From NCBI GenBank assembly GCA_003024175.1, contig MDYQ01000201.1:1-49914 (forward strand): a stretch of 49,914 nucleotides of DNA, given 5' to 3'. Positions within the stretch are counted from its first letter, which is position 1; every line of letters begins with the position of its first letter. Positions 1 to 9,628 of this stretch are shown one piece after another. The stretch is from Planoprotostelium fungivorum. Lineage: Eukaryota; Evosea; Variosea; Cavosteliida; Cavosteliaceae. Below the pieces are notes generated by a model that was given only the letters and a program-made list of their open reading frames with translations, made no database searches and was not told the DNA's origin. The position numbers and the translations under genes are program-made.

Positions 1-757
1 ATGAAGGCGCATTCCCGTTATTGTCAGGTCGCGATTTTCGCTGCCCGACGCGAACGGCCTGTCTAGCGGCACCCGAGACGCTGCTTCTTCATCGTTTAGC
101 CTGTGGAATAGACCATACACACTGCAGGCTCTCTGGTCATTGTGGTGATCGTGTTGGACGAAAGGTATTCACGGCGAGGGAAGTCAAACTGTGAGGAGAC
201 GTCTTAATCAAAACCAAAGTATTTTCAGATCAACCTCACTTGAGACGAGGAGAGAGTCTCAACGATATCATCGCCGACCATTTATATACGTGTCCATTTT
301 CGTGTGTCATGATCAATGATGCGAACCGTCAGATGTTGTTTGTATTCATTGTGTGTGAAATACATGCGCGTGACCTCAACACGTTCTCACTGTCCTCATC
401 ACGTTGTACTCGTGATCACGGCCGCGAGCAGTCCGGTGAATGCATCATGATCGTACTTGGTATTTGGCACAAGGTCACGCTACCATCTACCATCAACATC
501 TTATCACACACAGATAAATCACCTACTTTGGCGCTCGAGTTGGAAAGGTTCAAGAAGGATGTCCACTCCTGATAGGTGGTGTTTTGGTTGGCGACGAGAG
601 AATTGAAGACGATGAGGGAGAGCAACATTCCTATTTCAAAAATCGTATTCCATTCCGGACACGTATTCCATTCTGGGCACATGTTCCATCTCGACGCCTA
701 TAGTGGAGTTCTGAATATCGTATTCCATTTTTGAAACGTTTGTAGAACGTAACGCGT

Positions 758-1250
758 ACTGCAAAATCGGCTAAAACGAAAAACCGATTTGGCCCGCGAA
801 ACGTGTTTTCTTGGATCTGCTCACCGCTCATCTGGGCTTGATTCGCCTGATCGGGTGATCTGATCATCACATCATGACGACGGTGATCTGGTCTATATAT
901 CATCCGCGGGAGTTGGTTCCCAACCTTTCCGACCAAAAAACAGAAAAATTATTTTTATACCGAAATTTCGTATAGATGTAGATAAAGCAAATAAAAGCAT
1001 CGATTCAATCGAACAGATTTATTATCGATCATCTAGGGTGCTCTAGGTGATCATCATACAGATGGGCGAAGCCACAGTGGAAGGCACTCAGCGAAAACAC
1101 CAGGTTGACCCGCGTCTCTCGTTACACTGCAACCCAGCGAAAAATGGTCACGACCCGCCTAATGGTCCGCTGTGGCGAACTGTCATAGAATTGGAAGAAA
1201 ACACGTTTCGCGGGCCAAATCCGTTTTTCGTTTTAAGCCGATTTTGCAGT
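758..1250. repeat. Inverted repeat, about 55-bp arms
   Basis: The arm at 758-812 is almost perfectly reverse-complementary to the arm at 1195-1250, with one or two small indels or mismatches. The loop between them is about 380 bp. Both arms contain the core CGCGGGCCAAAT next to a run resembling TTTTTCGTTTTA. The arrangement suggests the ends of a small non-autonomous element, or two copies of a dispersed repeat in opposite orientation. No target-site duplication was recognised and no transposase lies between the arms. Confidence 0.75.
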
Positions 1251-1428
1251 GTTACGGACCACGCCACACAAACACTGGAGGATAGGTACAATGGAAGCTC
1301 AGGGAGTAGAGGAGGAGCAGCGGTTGGTTGGTGATTTATTTCACACCTCACCTAAACCCATTGTATGCGACGACTACCATCCTGTCATCGATCATGATCT
1401 CACCTGATACAAAAAGGAGGATTCCAAA

Positions 1429-2200
1429 TTGTTCGAAACTCGTAACTCCGTAACACCGATGTCAATTTTCCGGGGCCTCTTCGACCGCTCAGTGCAACAG
1501 AAAATGCTCGATTTCATGATCAACACCTTCCCTATCAACGAAAATACTGGAAAACGTCGCAAGATGGAGCTTCTGTCAGAGGACATCGAGAAATATGCCG
1601 CTATTCAACTTCCGGAGATGCACCTTGCCAAGCCGGACCGCTCACTACCGTACATGGCTGAACACCACGAATTTCTCCATCAGTCGTGATGAAACGGTGG
1701 CAAAGTACATTGACGCCGATTGGGACAAAACATCTGCAAGATTCTGAACCTCAACTTTGAATCAGCCATCATACCGGGCGGAAATTGAACTGTCGACAAG
1801 ACGATGCTCCCTTGGCACGGTTTTCTTCCAATGATCGTTTACCTCATTTCCTGCATCCCAGAGATTACGGAACACATCAAGCCGTATCAGGCCCTAGCAA
1901 CAGTACGAAGGATAGCTCAGAGACACAAGTTATCTGTGTCGAGGGTTCATGGAATCATTCACAGGGACCGATTTTTGACTTTTGGTAGAAGCTGACTGAG
2001 GATACACCGCTGTACACGATCATACTGCACGGATTACACGATGGACAGTTCCGAGTGTTTTCAAAACGGCAAAATGCTAGTATCAGCATACAGAGGAGAC
2101 TCAGCGCTAATCATAGCAACGTCAAACGCAATGACAGATGTCACGGACGAGCGGAGGCATGATTCTGAAGATATCTCGTTTGGCGACTTTATGAGATGAT
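1429..2200 (+). pseudogene. Decayed protein-coding remnant, unrecognised
   Basis: Several consecutive open stretches on the plus strand read like protein but change frame repeatedly. They are 1429-1689, then a stretch around 1690-1747 that includes the residues AKYIDADWDK, then 1804-1995, then about 2060-2199 with the segment KMLVSAYRGDSALIIA. No GT-AG introns join them convincingly. Composition is neutral and no family was recognised. The surrounding repeats suggest remains of a mobile element or a dead gene. An intron-containing real gene cannot be fully excluded. Confidence 0.3.
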
Positions 2201-2622
2201 TGAAAGAGATCTCGCCCTCCATCTTGGAAAAAGAGCAGATGATCTGACGGTGCAATAAATTGAACCCCTGGCAGGGCTATTTTTTGGTCGTGGCAGAGAG
2301 AGCGTATTCCAAACGTTTTTGTTTTAAAATTCGTATTCCTTTCTACAAATGAAAACGTTGCTCGGAGGTTCTGATTGCGAAGGCGGCCTTATAGTACGTC
2401 TTGTGATCGCAGTGTTGAACTTGACTCGTTTAGCAAGCAGAGGCTGAGGAGGGGGTCCACCACACACATCATCGCCTCCAACCTCACTGAGACTGGCGTC
2501 ACTACTATCGCATATCACAGAATTGAGAATATTCTCACGAGGGTCCATGGGTCACGACGATTGGCCAAAATTTAGCATTAGCCGCACCCGGCGGAAATGA
2601 GAACACCAATCGGTTTCAATGA

Positions 2623-3643
2623 ATGAACGAATATAAGAGGATTTTGAGGCTTTCCAGCCTGAAGAAGTCCGAGCCGACGGAACGAACCGACGGGATGATT
2701 CTGGTGAGTCCAAAGACATTGATAGAAGAACCAATGAACACAACAATTCATAATAACCTGTACGGCTATGAGCCCTCCGTTCCGCTTGCCACCATAGCTG
2801 TGATTTCTTACGCCCTGGCCGTGACGATTGGAACCATCTTGACGATCTATTATAGGCAATGGAACATGTTAGTATTAACAGGGTCAGGAATAGGTGATCA
2901 CCACTTCCTTCTCTGCATGACACGAAACAATGTTGATCGATCTACAGCGGATGTTTTGGGATATGCATTACGTATATCCTCCGCACAGAAACCAGGACAA
3001 TTAACATTGTACATCGGAACGACTCTTTTCATCTTATTGCCGCCCACGGTCGCTGCCACCATCAGCTACGGTACCTTAGCCAAGATGTGAGCTTGCCTCT
3101 TCTGACACGATCTGACATAGTCACGACAGGATGGAGAGGTCGGGTTCGAAGACAAAATTATTTACACCCAAGATCACCAAATGGGGATTTCTCGTCACCG
3201 ACGTGTCTGCTTTCTTTCTTCAGGCATCAGGTGGTGGCCTCATGGCTAGGAGTGGAACAGCCAACGCAGGCCGGTTCATCATCGTCTTTGGGCTGTTCGT
3301 CTCCTTGGCGTGCTTCATCTTCTTCGAGGGTCTGACGATCTGGGCCAATATCAAAGCCAGGAAGATGCTCGACTTTGGAGAGGAGGCACCGAAATGGCAT
3401 CATCTTTTCATCGCACTGCACCTCAGCATGCTCATGTTGATCATCCGTTCCGTCTATCGAGTAGCTGAGTTCGCCCCGGGCTATCACTCCGCTTTGGCCC
3501 TGAATGAGGGAGCGTTCTACGCATTAGATGGTGTACCGGTGCTCCTCCTCTATGTCCTGTGGATCCCTCTTCATCCCGGTATCATGATGAGAGGTTTCAA
3601 AGACACGGAGGACATGATGAGGAAACCACTGCACAATAATTGA
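2623..3643 (+). CDS. RTA1-like multi-pass membrane protein
   Basis: Three exons join cleanly: 2623-2893, 2948-3086 and 3130-3643, giving 307 aa. The protein carries the RTA1 family signature: an N-terminal NLYGYEPS, then hydrophobic helices, then the joined segment ADVLGYALRIS matching the family's E-x-x-GY-x-x-R region. The family's D-x-x-x-x-x-LQ-x-x-GGG equivalent follows (TDVSAFFLQASGGG), then IRSVYRVAEF and a C-terminal HPG. About seven membrane helices are visible. RTA1-type proteins are mostly fungal plasma- or vacuolar-membrane proteins linked to lipid-asymmetry stress and drug resistance; substrate transport is unproven. The splice at 2893/2948 removes a non-family insert and restores the motif. 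The start is uncertain, since ATGs at 2695 or 2734 are also possible. Confidence 0.85.
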
Positions 3644-3801
3644 AATTAGGAGAAATAAAACCAAGCATTCGTCAAGTCTGATCCTCCAGGGAGAGTGGAA
3701 AATATTTACAAGCCAAGTGTGGGAACGGTTTGCATGTAAAAAGAAATCTCTTTTTACGCCCCCGCGGGGATATCCAAAGCAAAGCGAATTCGCGACCCAA
3801 C

Positions 3802-4314
3802 ATGAGACAGATCACCCTCTCGATCTTCTTCATCGCAATCCACACGGCACAATCGACACTCAACTCATGTTTTGTCAATCCCAACGTGACCCAGTGTCTC
3901 ACTCAAACTGGATGTGTATGGTGCTATTCGGGGTCAATACGATCGCGTGACGGCTTGACCTCAAAGACGGGAGATTTCTGCTGGTCCGGCCACTTTCTCA
4001 GTCTGAACAGCAGCAATGGTGACATCCTCCAATGCTCTCCCGGAATGCTCGCCAGTGTCTGCCTCCTACCCGATGCCACTTACATCGTCATGCCAGTACT
4101 CATCGTCTTGGGCTGCTGCATCTATGCATTATGCAAGAGGAGAAAGAGAGTTCGAACACACACCATCTTCTTCGAACACAGAGCATCGGAGAGGACATCC
4201 ATCAACCACCGCCGAACACAAGAATACACAATCAATCATTCGGTGCCCCATTACATGGCTATTCCCCCGCAGGATGGCTATCTGTTGGACAAGTCTGGTT
4301 ACGTCACAGTATGA
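3802..4314 (+). CDS. Small type I membrane protein with PSI-like cysteine domain
   Basis: A single exon encodes 170 aa. The chosen ATG is followed directly by a signal peptide (MRQITLSIFFIAIHTAQS). The ectodomain is cysteine-rich and resembles a plexin/semaphorin/integrin (PSI) fold. It has a C-x7-C-x6-C-x2-C spacing ending in GCVWC, with further cysteines before the membrane. A hydrophobic segment (residues about 93-111, IVMPVLIVLGCCIYALC) is followed by a basic stop-transfer RKRVR and a tail of about 60 residues rich in R, H, Y and S. A cell-surface location is inferred. No partner can be named. The open frame extends upstream to 3730, but that part lacks signal-peptide character. Confidence 0.6.
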   Translation: MRQITLSIFFIAIHTAQSTLNSCFVNPNVTQCLTQTGCVWCYSGSIRSRDGLTSKTGDFCWSGHFLSLNSSNGDILQCSPGMLASVCLLPDATYIVMPVLIVLGCCIYALCKRRKRVRTHTIFFEHRASERTSINHRRTQEYTINHSVPHYMAIPPQDGYLLDKSGYVTV

Positions 4315-4465
4315 TTATTTATTCACGCCGTACATACACAAGAGAGAATATAAAGACGCCACGACACTAGATCACCTTCATCCATGTACGCTCAAACATC
4401 ATGCAGCACGATCGAGCGAAGAGGAAGAGAGGACAGTGTTTCTCCGTCTATGCAGATCGAATGTC

Positions 4466-5985
4466 TTACGCATCCCAATAGTCAATCTTGGGCTCTTGCG
4501 GCTTACTCGTCGTTGTAGTTCCCTTCTTCTTCCGCAGCATGTCGTCGATCTCGGTGTTCGTCCGGCCCTTCTTCTCGTCTTGGTCTCTCAGCAAGCTTTC
4601 GATAGAGAGGGCGTTGCCGATCAACCTTCTCGCGACGGACGTTGTCGTCTGTGGTCGTGGTGTACTGCTCCTCTCGTACGCAAAATAACCCGGTTGAGTT
4701 GCTGGAAGGGGTCAGACGTTAGAGGTGGAGAGGTGATCACCTCTGTATGTCGATTTGGATTGTTCGCTGGCCGAGTGGAAAGGCCTCAATTTGATGTCCG
4801 CATGTTTGAGTGACTTGAGGGCGTCCTGAGCTGTAAAGTCTGAGTGGATGCGATGGTGTAGGTGATGAGATGATGCAATGAGATGATAAGTGGCATACCG
4901 AAAGAAGGAGATTTAAATACAACGAGTAGGTGGGTCTCGTCGACCCATTTGACTTTGTATCCTAGATCCTGGTAGTCGCGGAGAAATCGATGGAAATCTT
5001 CCGTAACCAGTGATTCTGGGAAGCCGTACAGCTCGATCACGTGATCTGCTCTGTCCCTGAACTTGCGTCAGTACATCCAGAAGTGAATGTGATGTAGAGA
5101 TCATGTGAGGACAGATTATGAAGGACTGAGATGAAGGACGATGAGAGATCATCACTTGGTGTTTGTTGGTGTCCCCGTGCAATCCTCCCAATTGGATAGA
5201 TTCGACGAGCGAACCGGGGGATCATCTAATGTGTCCTCTCCCAAGATGGCATCTTCATCGTCATACTTGTGTGCTCCTCTTCCCTTTACTGTTTTCGTCC
5301 CAACCTATCTCTGTCACCTCTCGTGACTCTCTCTCCTTCACCTTTCTAGCAGATGAAACTTTCATCTTTGTAAATTCCTCCACGGGTGGCTCATCTGCTA
5401 GACTCTCCCAGTCGGATGTTTCTGTACAGTCTGTCGTCTCTTGTGTGTCCTCTCTTCCTTTCGTTTCATCTCCAGTGACGTCTGTTGTTGGAAGGTGATC
5501 TGCATCTTCTGGAGATCTTTTCGAGTTGATATCGATCTTGGTTGGATGTGGAGAGGATGTATGTATTCCATTCGTGTCCGTGTGGTGATTGTTCCCTGGT
5601 GCACTCGAATCGTCAGAAATAAGGACGGGAAGAGCAACAGAGATGGTAATGGGTGCTTTTTGTGTCTCTAAGTTTTCGGGAGGTGTTTCTCTGCAAATCT
5701 GATGAGGAGTACTTGGTGCATTCTCGATGGGGTCACGATCGAGAAGATGTCAAGATAAGATGAGCGTATTTGAGCATATTCTATGTCTATGAGGAAACAT
5801 CCAATTGTGCACCTTTCTGATCTCAAAGATGGACTACTGGTCGATCGACTGCCCTGAGGGACTCTTGGATCAGCCTTAGCGTTACCATTCTTGGTCGGTG
5901 AACTCTCATTGCTGCCTCCATTGTTGGTGTTGTTGCCTCTTCGATGTTTTGGTATATACAAGTTGTTATCTGGTCTTTTACTCAT
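4466..5985 (-). CDS. R3HCC1/R3HCC1L-like protein
   Basis: Six exons on the minus strand (5985-5813, 5690-5342, 5304-5156, 5056-4899, 4830-4741, 4701-4466) give an unbroken 384-aa frame. The N-terminus MSKRPDNNLYIPKHRR matches the short basic start of coiled-coil R3H family members. The C-terminal third carries the family core: VIELYGFPESLVTEDF, GYKVKWVDETHLLVVF and a final VARRLIGNALSIESLL. The middle is acidic and disordered. It includes DWESLADEPP, which resembles the exon-junction-complex-binding motif reported for R3HCC1-type proteins; that likeness is tentative. No R3H motif is visible. The function in animals is poorly known, with RNA surveillance the leading idea. The 37-nt intron at 5305-5341 is needed to keep frame. 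Confidence 0.75.
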
Positions 5986-6204
5986 ACTGATTCGTGGGTA
6001 CAGAAACCAACGTGAATCTTAAAGATGATGCTGGAGATCTGCGTGGATGCGTTCTGTCTGGGTCTCATTTTATTGTGAGAATAAAACCCTGTTTACCCTT
6101 TTAATTCATCAGGACAAAAGGTTCATGTAAGCCACATGTTGACAGCCATACACGGATCACAACATTGTTATTTCAGTGAGCAACGTGCTGCTGCTGATAC
6201 CTAG

Positions 6205-6775
6205 ATGATTTTCAAGACACGTCGGTCAAGGGATCTTCAAGAAGTGGAAAGCCTATGTTCGCTGAGATGCCGCGCGATCAATTTATTCAGTCGGTTCGAA
6301 CGATGAACAAGTATCCCCTGTATACCTTGAGGCAGAGGATGTCAAGCAGGGTATACCTCGTATCTTCCTTGATCCCTTGGAAAGAGAGAATCGAACCACA
6401 GAGTGCAGAACAACATCTTTTTGTCACGAGGGGATCGGTGAGTGATGATTCTTAGATTCATTTCTCGGATCTTTGCCAATGGAAGACTCATCACAAGACG
6501 ATGATGATGTCCAAGAATCCCAGATCCCTCCTGACTGAATTCAAAACCCTCTCTCGGAGATTCTGGTTGGGGATACTGAGGAGGAAACCTCGAATTTCTC
6601 GGTCGTGTCTTTGTCTGTGTACCTTTCGACCGATCAATCGCAGATCGTCATGGTGTACACCCACCCTGCGGAAATCAGCCTCCTGGACGAAATATTCGTT
6701 TCTTATGCCAAGCACAATGCTGGACTGATCCGGACGGATTGTCACCTCGTCAGTGTAAAAGGCCCTTTAAGGTGA
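6205..6775 (+). CDS. Unrecognised protein, partial model with an in-frame TGA
   Basis: Two coding-looking blocks are visible. The first (about 6292-6433) follows a good acceptor (TTTATTCAG) and includes the residues VYLEAEDVKQGIPRIFLDP. It ends at a GTGAGT donor. An acceptor after 6495 joins it in frame to DDDDVQESQIPPD, then a TGA at 6536-6538. The same frame then runs on without break to 6772 (SEILVGDTEEETSNF, then IVMVYTHPAEISLLDEIF) and stops at 6773-6775. Either a further poorly conserved intron removes the TGA, or the locus is read through, damaged or mis-sequenced. The 5' exon is not resolved. No family was recognised. Confidence 0.35.
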
Positions 6776-6943
6776 GAGTGTTGACGCTAACGAAAATGGG
6801 GTTGTTGTATGTCCTATGTCGATGAACCTACTCACGGACATTCGCATAGGACAGTTATGTTGTCAAAATATCGTCACGGGTCAATGTCTCTTCATCGTCA
6901 GAATTCTAGACAACGATACCATACAGAAACCACACAGTTCAAC

Positions 6944-8769
6944 ATGAGAAGCCTAGTTCTCTTCTGCTTTATCATCTGCCTCTCTACTGCTTCGGCTGGA
7001 GTCTTGAAGTGGAACACCACCTTACCAGGATGTTCTGCTTCAAGTGGATACATCGACTTTAACACGGCAGCATGCTGGAATGGTGGCGGGATGGTACGCG
7101 TCAGACGGATGACTCACCATCTTGGACTGACGGAATGCAGGCCCCATCTGTTCGAGACACAGCCATCATCTCCCTCAACACATTCTCCTTTGGAATCTCC
7201 ATCTCATCCGATATCAGCCTCGCTCGTCTCACGATCCGGGATTCTCTCGTGATGATTTCGGCCGGCGGTACGAATGTGACCTTTTATGTTTGACTTCAAA
7301 ATCTCACACGCAATAGGTCTCTTCCATCTTTCTCTCCTCGGGAAAGCTCATCTTCAATACACCTACCGCCAACCCTTCTTCCCTCATCGCAGCGATTGGT
7401 TCGACCGTCTCCATCCTCTCATCCAGTCTGTCCTTGAGTAGTCTGAGATTCGTAAACGCGTCGCTGGATGTGAGCAGCCTCAGTCAATTCACCCTAGACT
7501 GTCCTTCCGTATCATTAGAAAGGAGTTTTACCATTCTAGCACCGACGACACCCATTCAGATCACATGGCTCTTGTGTGTCTTCTATCTCCATCTGCCCCG
7601 TCACCGCTGACGCGAGACAGTGATTCCATGCTCATCAACGGTAACATCACAGAGACCCACGCAGTCCATCACGTCTACACATCGAACACGAACGCCACCA
7701 TCACCACCAAAAACTATCCCCTCAGTAGCAGCGGGCCCCTCTACCTGTGGAATTCTCAGTCCACCGTTCACTTCTCTTCGCTCGAATATCTCCTTCAAGC
7801 ACCACAAGTCATCTTGGCCGAAACCGTCTCTTTCGATGGCAGCAGCTCGCTCACCTTGAACGAGACTTCCTCGGGGACCCTGCCAACCATCGACGCATCA
7901 TCATCATCTTTGAACTTGTCCACTGTCGTCTTTGGTATACAAGATGTATTCCCTTATTATCAGAGTGAGTCTCCATCGAGAAGAAAGATTCACGTGATGC
8001 AACAGTAAATTCCACCCTCGTCATCGCGAAGACATTGAACGCCGATCCTTCTAAGGTGATTGTGCAGCCGAGCAACGGTGATACCAGTTGTCAAGGACCC
8101 GCCGATGTGATGGGTAAGTTGGCGTCGGTTACACGTTGGTCATACTGACTCGATCGCAGTCGTGAACGGACAGAGTTTAGTTCTGTACCTCGCTGCTTAT
8201 GCGGTGAAACCGGTGCAAGATTTCAAGGTAGTGAGAGGCAACACGCCCGATCTCGTCAACGTAACTTTCACTCCCATAGTCGATTCGTGCGTGCAGAACG
8301 TGAGGATGATTCCAAATGGTCTCTTTTACATCTCACGATGGTGAGATGTCGTTAAATTGATGTCATTGCAGGTGAAATATACTGTATCAGACGACAGTCA
8401 TAACAGTAACTACCTCGGTCAATTCGTGGGGTCAACACCGGTGAGCACATCCACACATGCATCATCGTCTGCGCATCATCTCTTCATCACGATCGGTCAT
8501 CGTAATGATGACACGTTTCACAGGTGTCCGTCCAATTGACCGACACCACCACCGGCATTCACGTCTACTCTTTGAACTTCGATTATGACATGAAGACGGG
8601 ATACAAAACAAACGGAGGTGTAAGCAACACGTACACTTATAATCGTCCGATCATCCATTCTGATGCTTCGAGTGAGATGTGAATCGATTTAGACATTGAG
8701 ACTGAACGGGAGATAGTCAAGAGCGCTTATCTTGCTCTGGTCGTCGTGGCCGTGGCTTTGCTGTTTTGA
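6944..8769 (+). CDS. Secreted, probably membrane-anchored protein of unknown function
   Basis: Nine exons (6944-7093, 7141-7287, 7317-7573, 7621-7964, 8006-8113, 8160-8299, 8372-8440, 8524-8617, 8693-8769) give a continuous 362-aa frame. It opens with a clear signal peptide (MRSLVLFCFIICLSTASAG). The body is rich in Ser, Thr, Leu and Asn with many NxS/T sequons. The spacing of hydrophobic residues suggests a beta-helix or solenoid exposed at the surface. The last 20 residues are hydrophobic (AYLALVVVAVALLF) with no cytoplasmic tail, which fits a GPI-anchor signal or a tail anchor. One intron, 7288-7316, is only 29 nt, and without it the frame meets TGA. No known domain was recognised. Confidence 0.7.
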
Positions 8770-9628
8770 TCTGGTCAGAGCCTCCGTTGATCTACCGGCT
8801 TTGGACTCAGCAGCCGCAATGAAATAGATCAGAATCATCAGTTTGCCACCGTTATAACTTAAATCCCGATTGCGTGTTGATGTTCTCGTTCAAAAAATCC
8901 TCAACGATTTTACACAAGCTGACCATGCTATCTCCTCACCCACAGCTAAAACGAGGCCAGTCCCTCCATCGGGTGTGGCCCGATAACCTGGCCCCTCTCT
9001 GAATGAAGACCTCAGTCGATCCTACACATCGACCCACGCAGACCATCATGAGAGGTGTTCTATAGTGTGGAGAGAATGATGCAAGTGGTGATATCACTTG
9101 ACCTTGATCCACAGTGGTAAGAAGAAGAAGACAAAATGAATCACCATTAGAAGGAACCTGGGCCGTGAGACCCAAAAGAACACACAAGATGAGGATGTTG
9201 GGGTAAAAGAAAGACACCTGATGTCCAAGTTATACAAGCACGGACGCGGTCCAGTGTGGATGGTGGACCGATACAAAAGGTTAAATACTGGGCAGATTTT
9301 CTGTACGACCGTACATTTTGTCGATTTACGGGTGGTTATCTTCGAGCGAATTTTATTTGAAAGAGTCAGGGTGTGATCCAGGTGAGAAAATCGATCATAT
9401 TTCCAGATTCCGTGGTAGCTGTAACTCTGGAAAGGACATGGACCTCTCCCTCTCCTCTCTCAGCTGTCCCACTCTCCCCTTCCCCTCTCTGTCCCCTGCC
9501 ATCTCCTCCGCCACTCTCGCTTCTCCCAGACTCTTTGTCAGTCCGAAAGCGTCTTCCTTCATCATGTCCAAGGGATACTCTGAATGTGCCTTCTCATCAT
9601 CAGTCCCTCATCGTCATCTCCCTTCCAT
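8770..9628. other. Intergenic stretch with a polypyrimidine tract
   Basis: This lies between the convergent ends of the secreted protein gene and the RGS gene. It holds a CT-rich tract on the plus strand at about 9444-9560 (purine-rich on the other strand). It also holds one doubtful small open frame on the minus strand, listed separately. No RNA gene was recognised. Confidence 0.5.
8936..9217 (-). CDS. Doubtful small hydrophobic ORF
   Basis: The minus-strand frame contains a hydrophobic stretch (PNILILCVLLGLTAQV) that could be a signal peptide or membrane helix. There is no ATG at its start. The frame opens right after an acceptor-like GACATCAG, so an upstream exon would be required and was not found. 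A GT-AG intron (about 9060-9102) could cut the frame soon after. The remainder is rich in Arg and Cys and resembles no known family. It may be a real small gene with an unresolved first exon, or chance. Confidence 0.2.
   Translation of the reverse strand: MSFFYPNILILCVLLGLTAQVPSNGDSFCLLLLTTVDQGQVISPLASFSPHYRTPLMMVCVGRCVGSTEVFIQRGARLSGHTRWRDWPRFSCG

Larger units (their letters stand above)
640..2345. repeat. Scattered CGTATTCC motifs
   Basis: The octamer CGTATTCC occurs at about 644, 661 and 719, and again at about 2303 and 2332. It is often followed by ATTC or AAACG. The two clusters flank the inverted repeat and the decayed frame of this region, so they may mark borders of a dispersed repeat family. 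This is pattern recognition only; the window alone cannot show the family. Confidence 0.4.

Noticed and set aside
1148-1351. Small proteins encoded across the 55-bp inverted repeat arms
   Set aside because: The similar peptides in the two arms (ENTFRGPN) come from the repeated DNA itself, and there is no coding signature beyond it.
4016-4813. Open frame of 265 codons on the plus strand
   Set aside because: It overlaps the PSI-like gene in another frame and runs antisense into the last exons of the R3HCC1-like gene; composition is Arg/Ser/Leu noise typical of a shadow frame.
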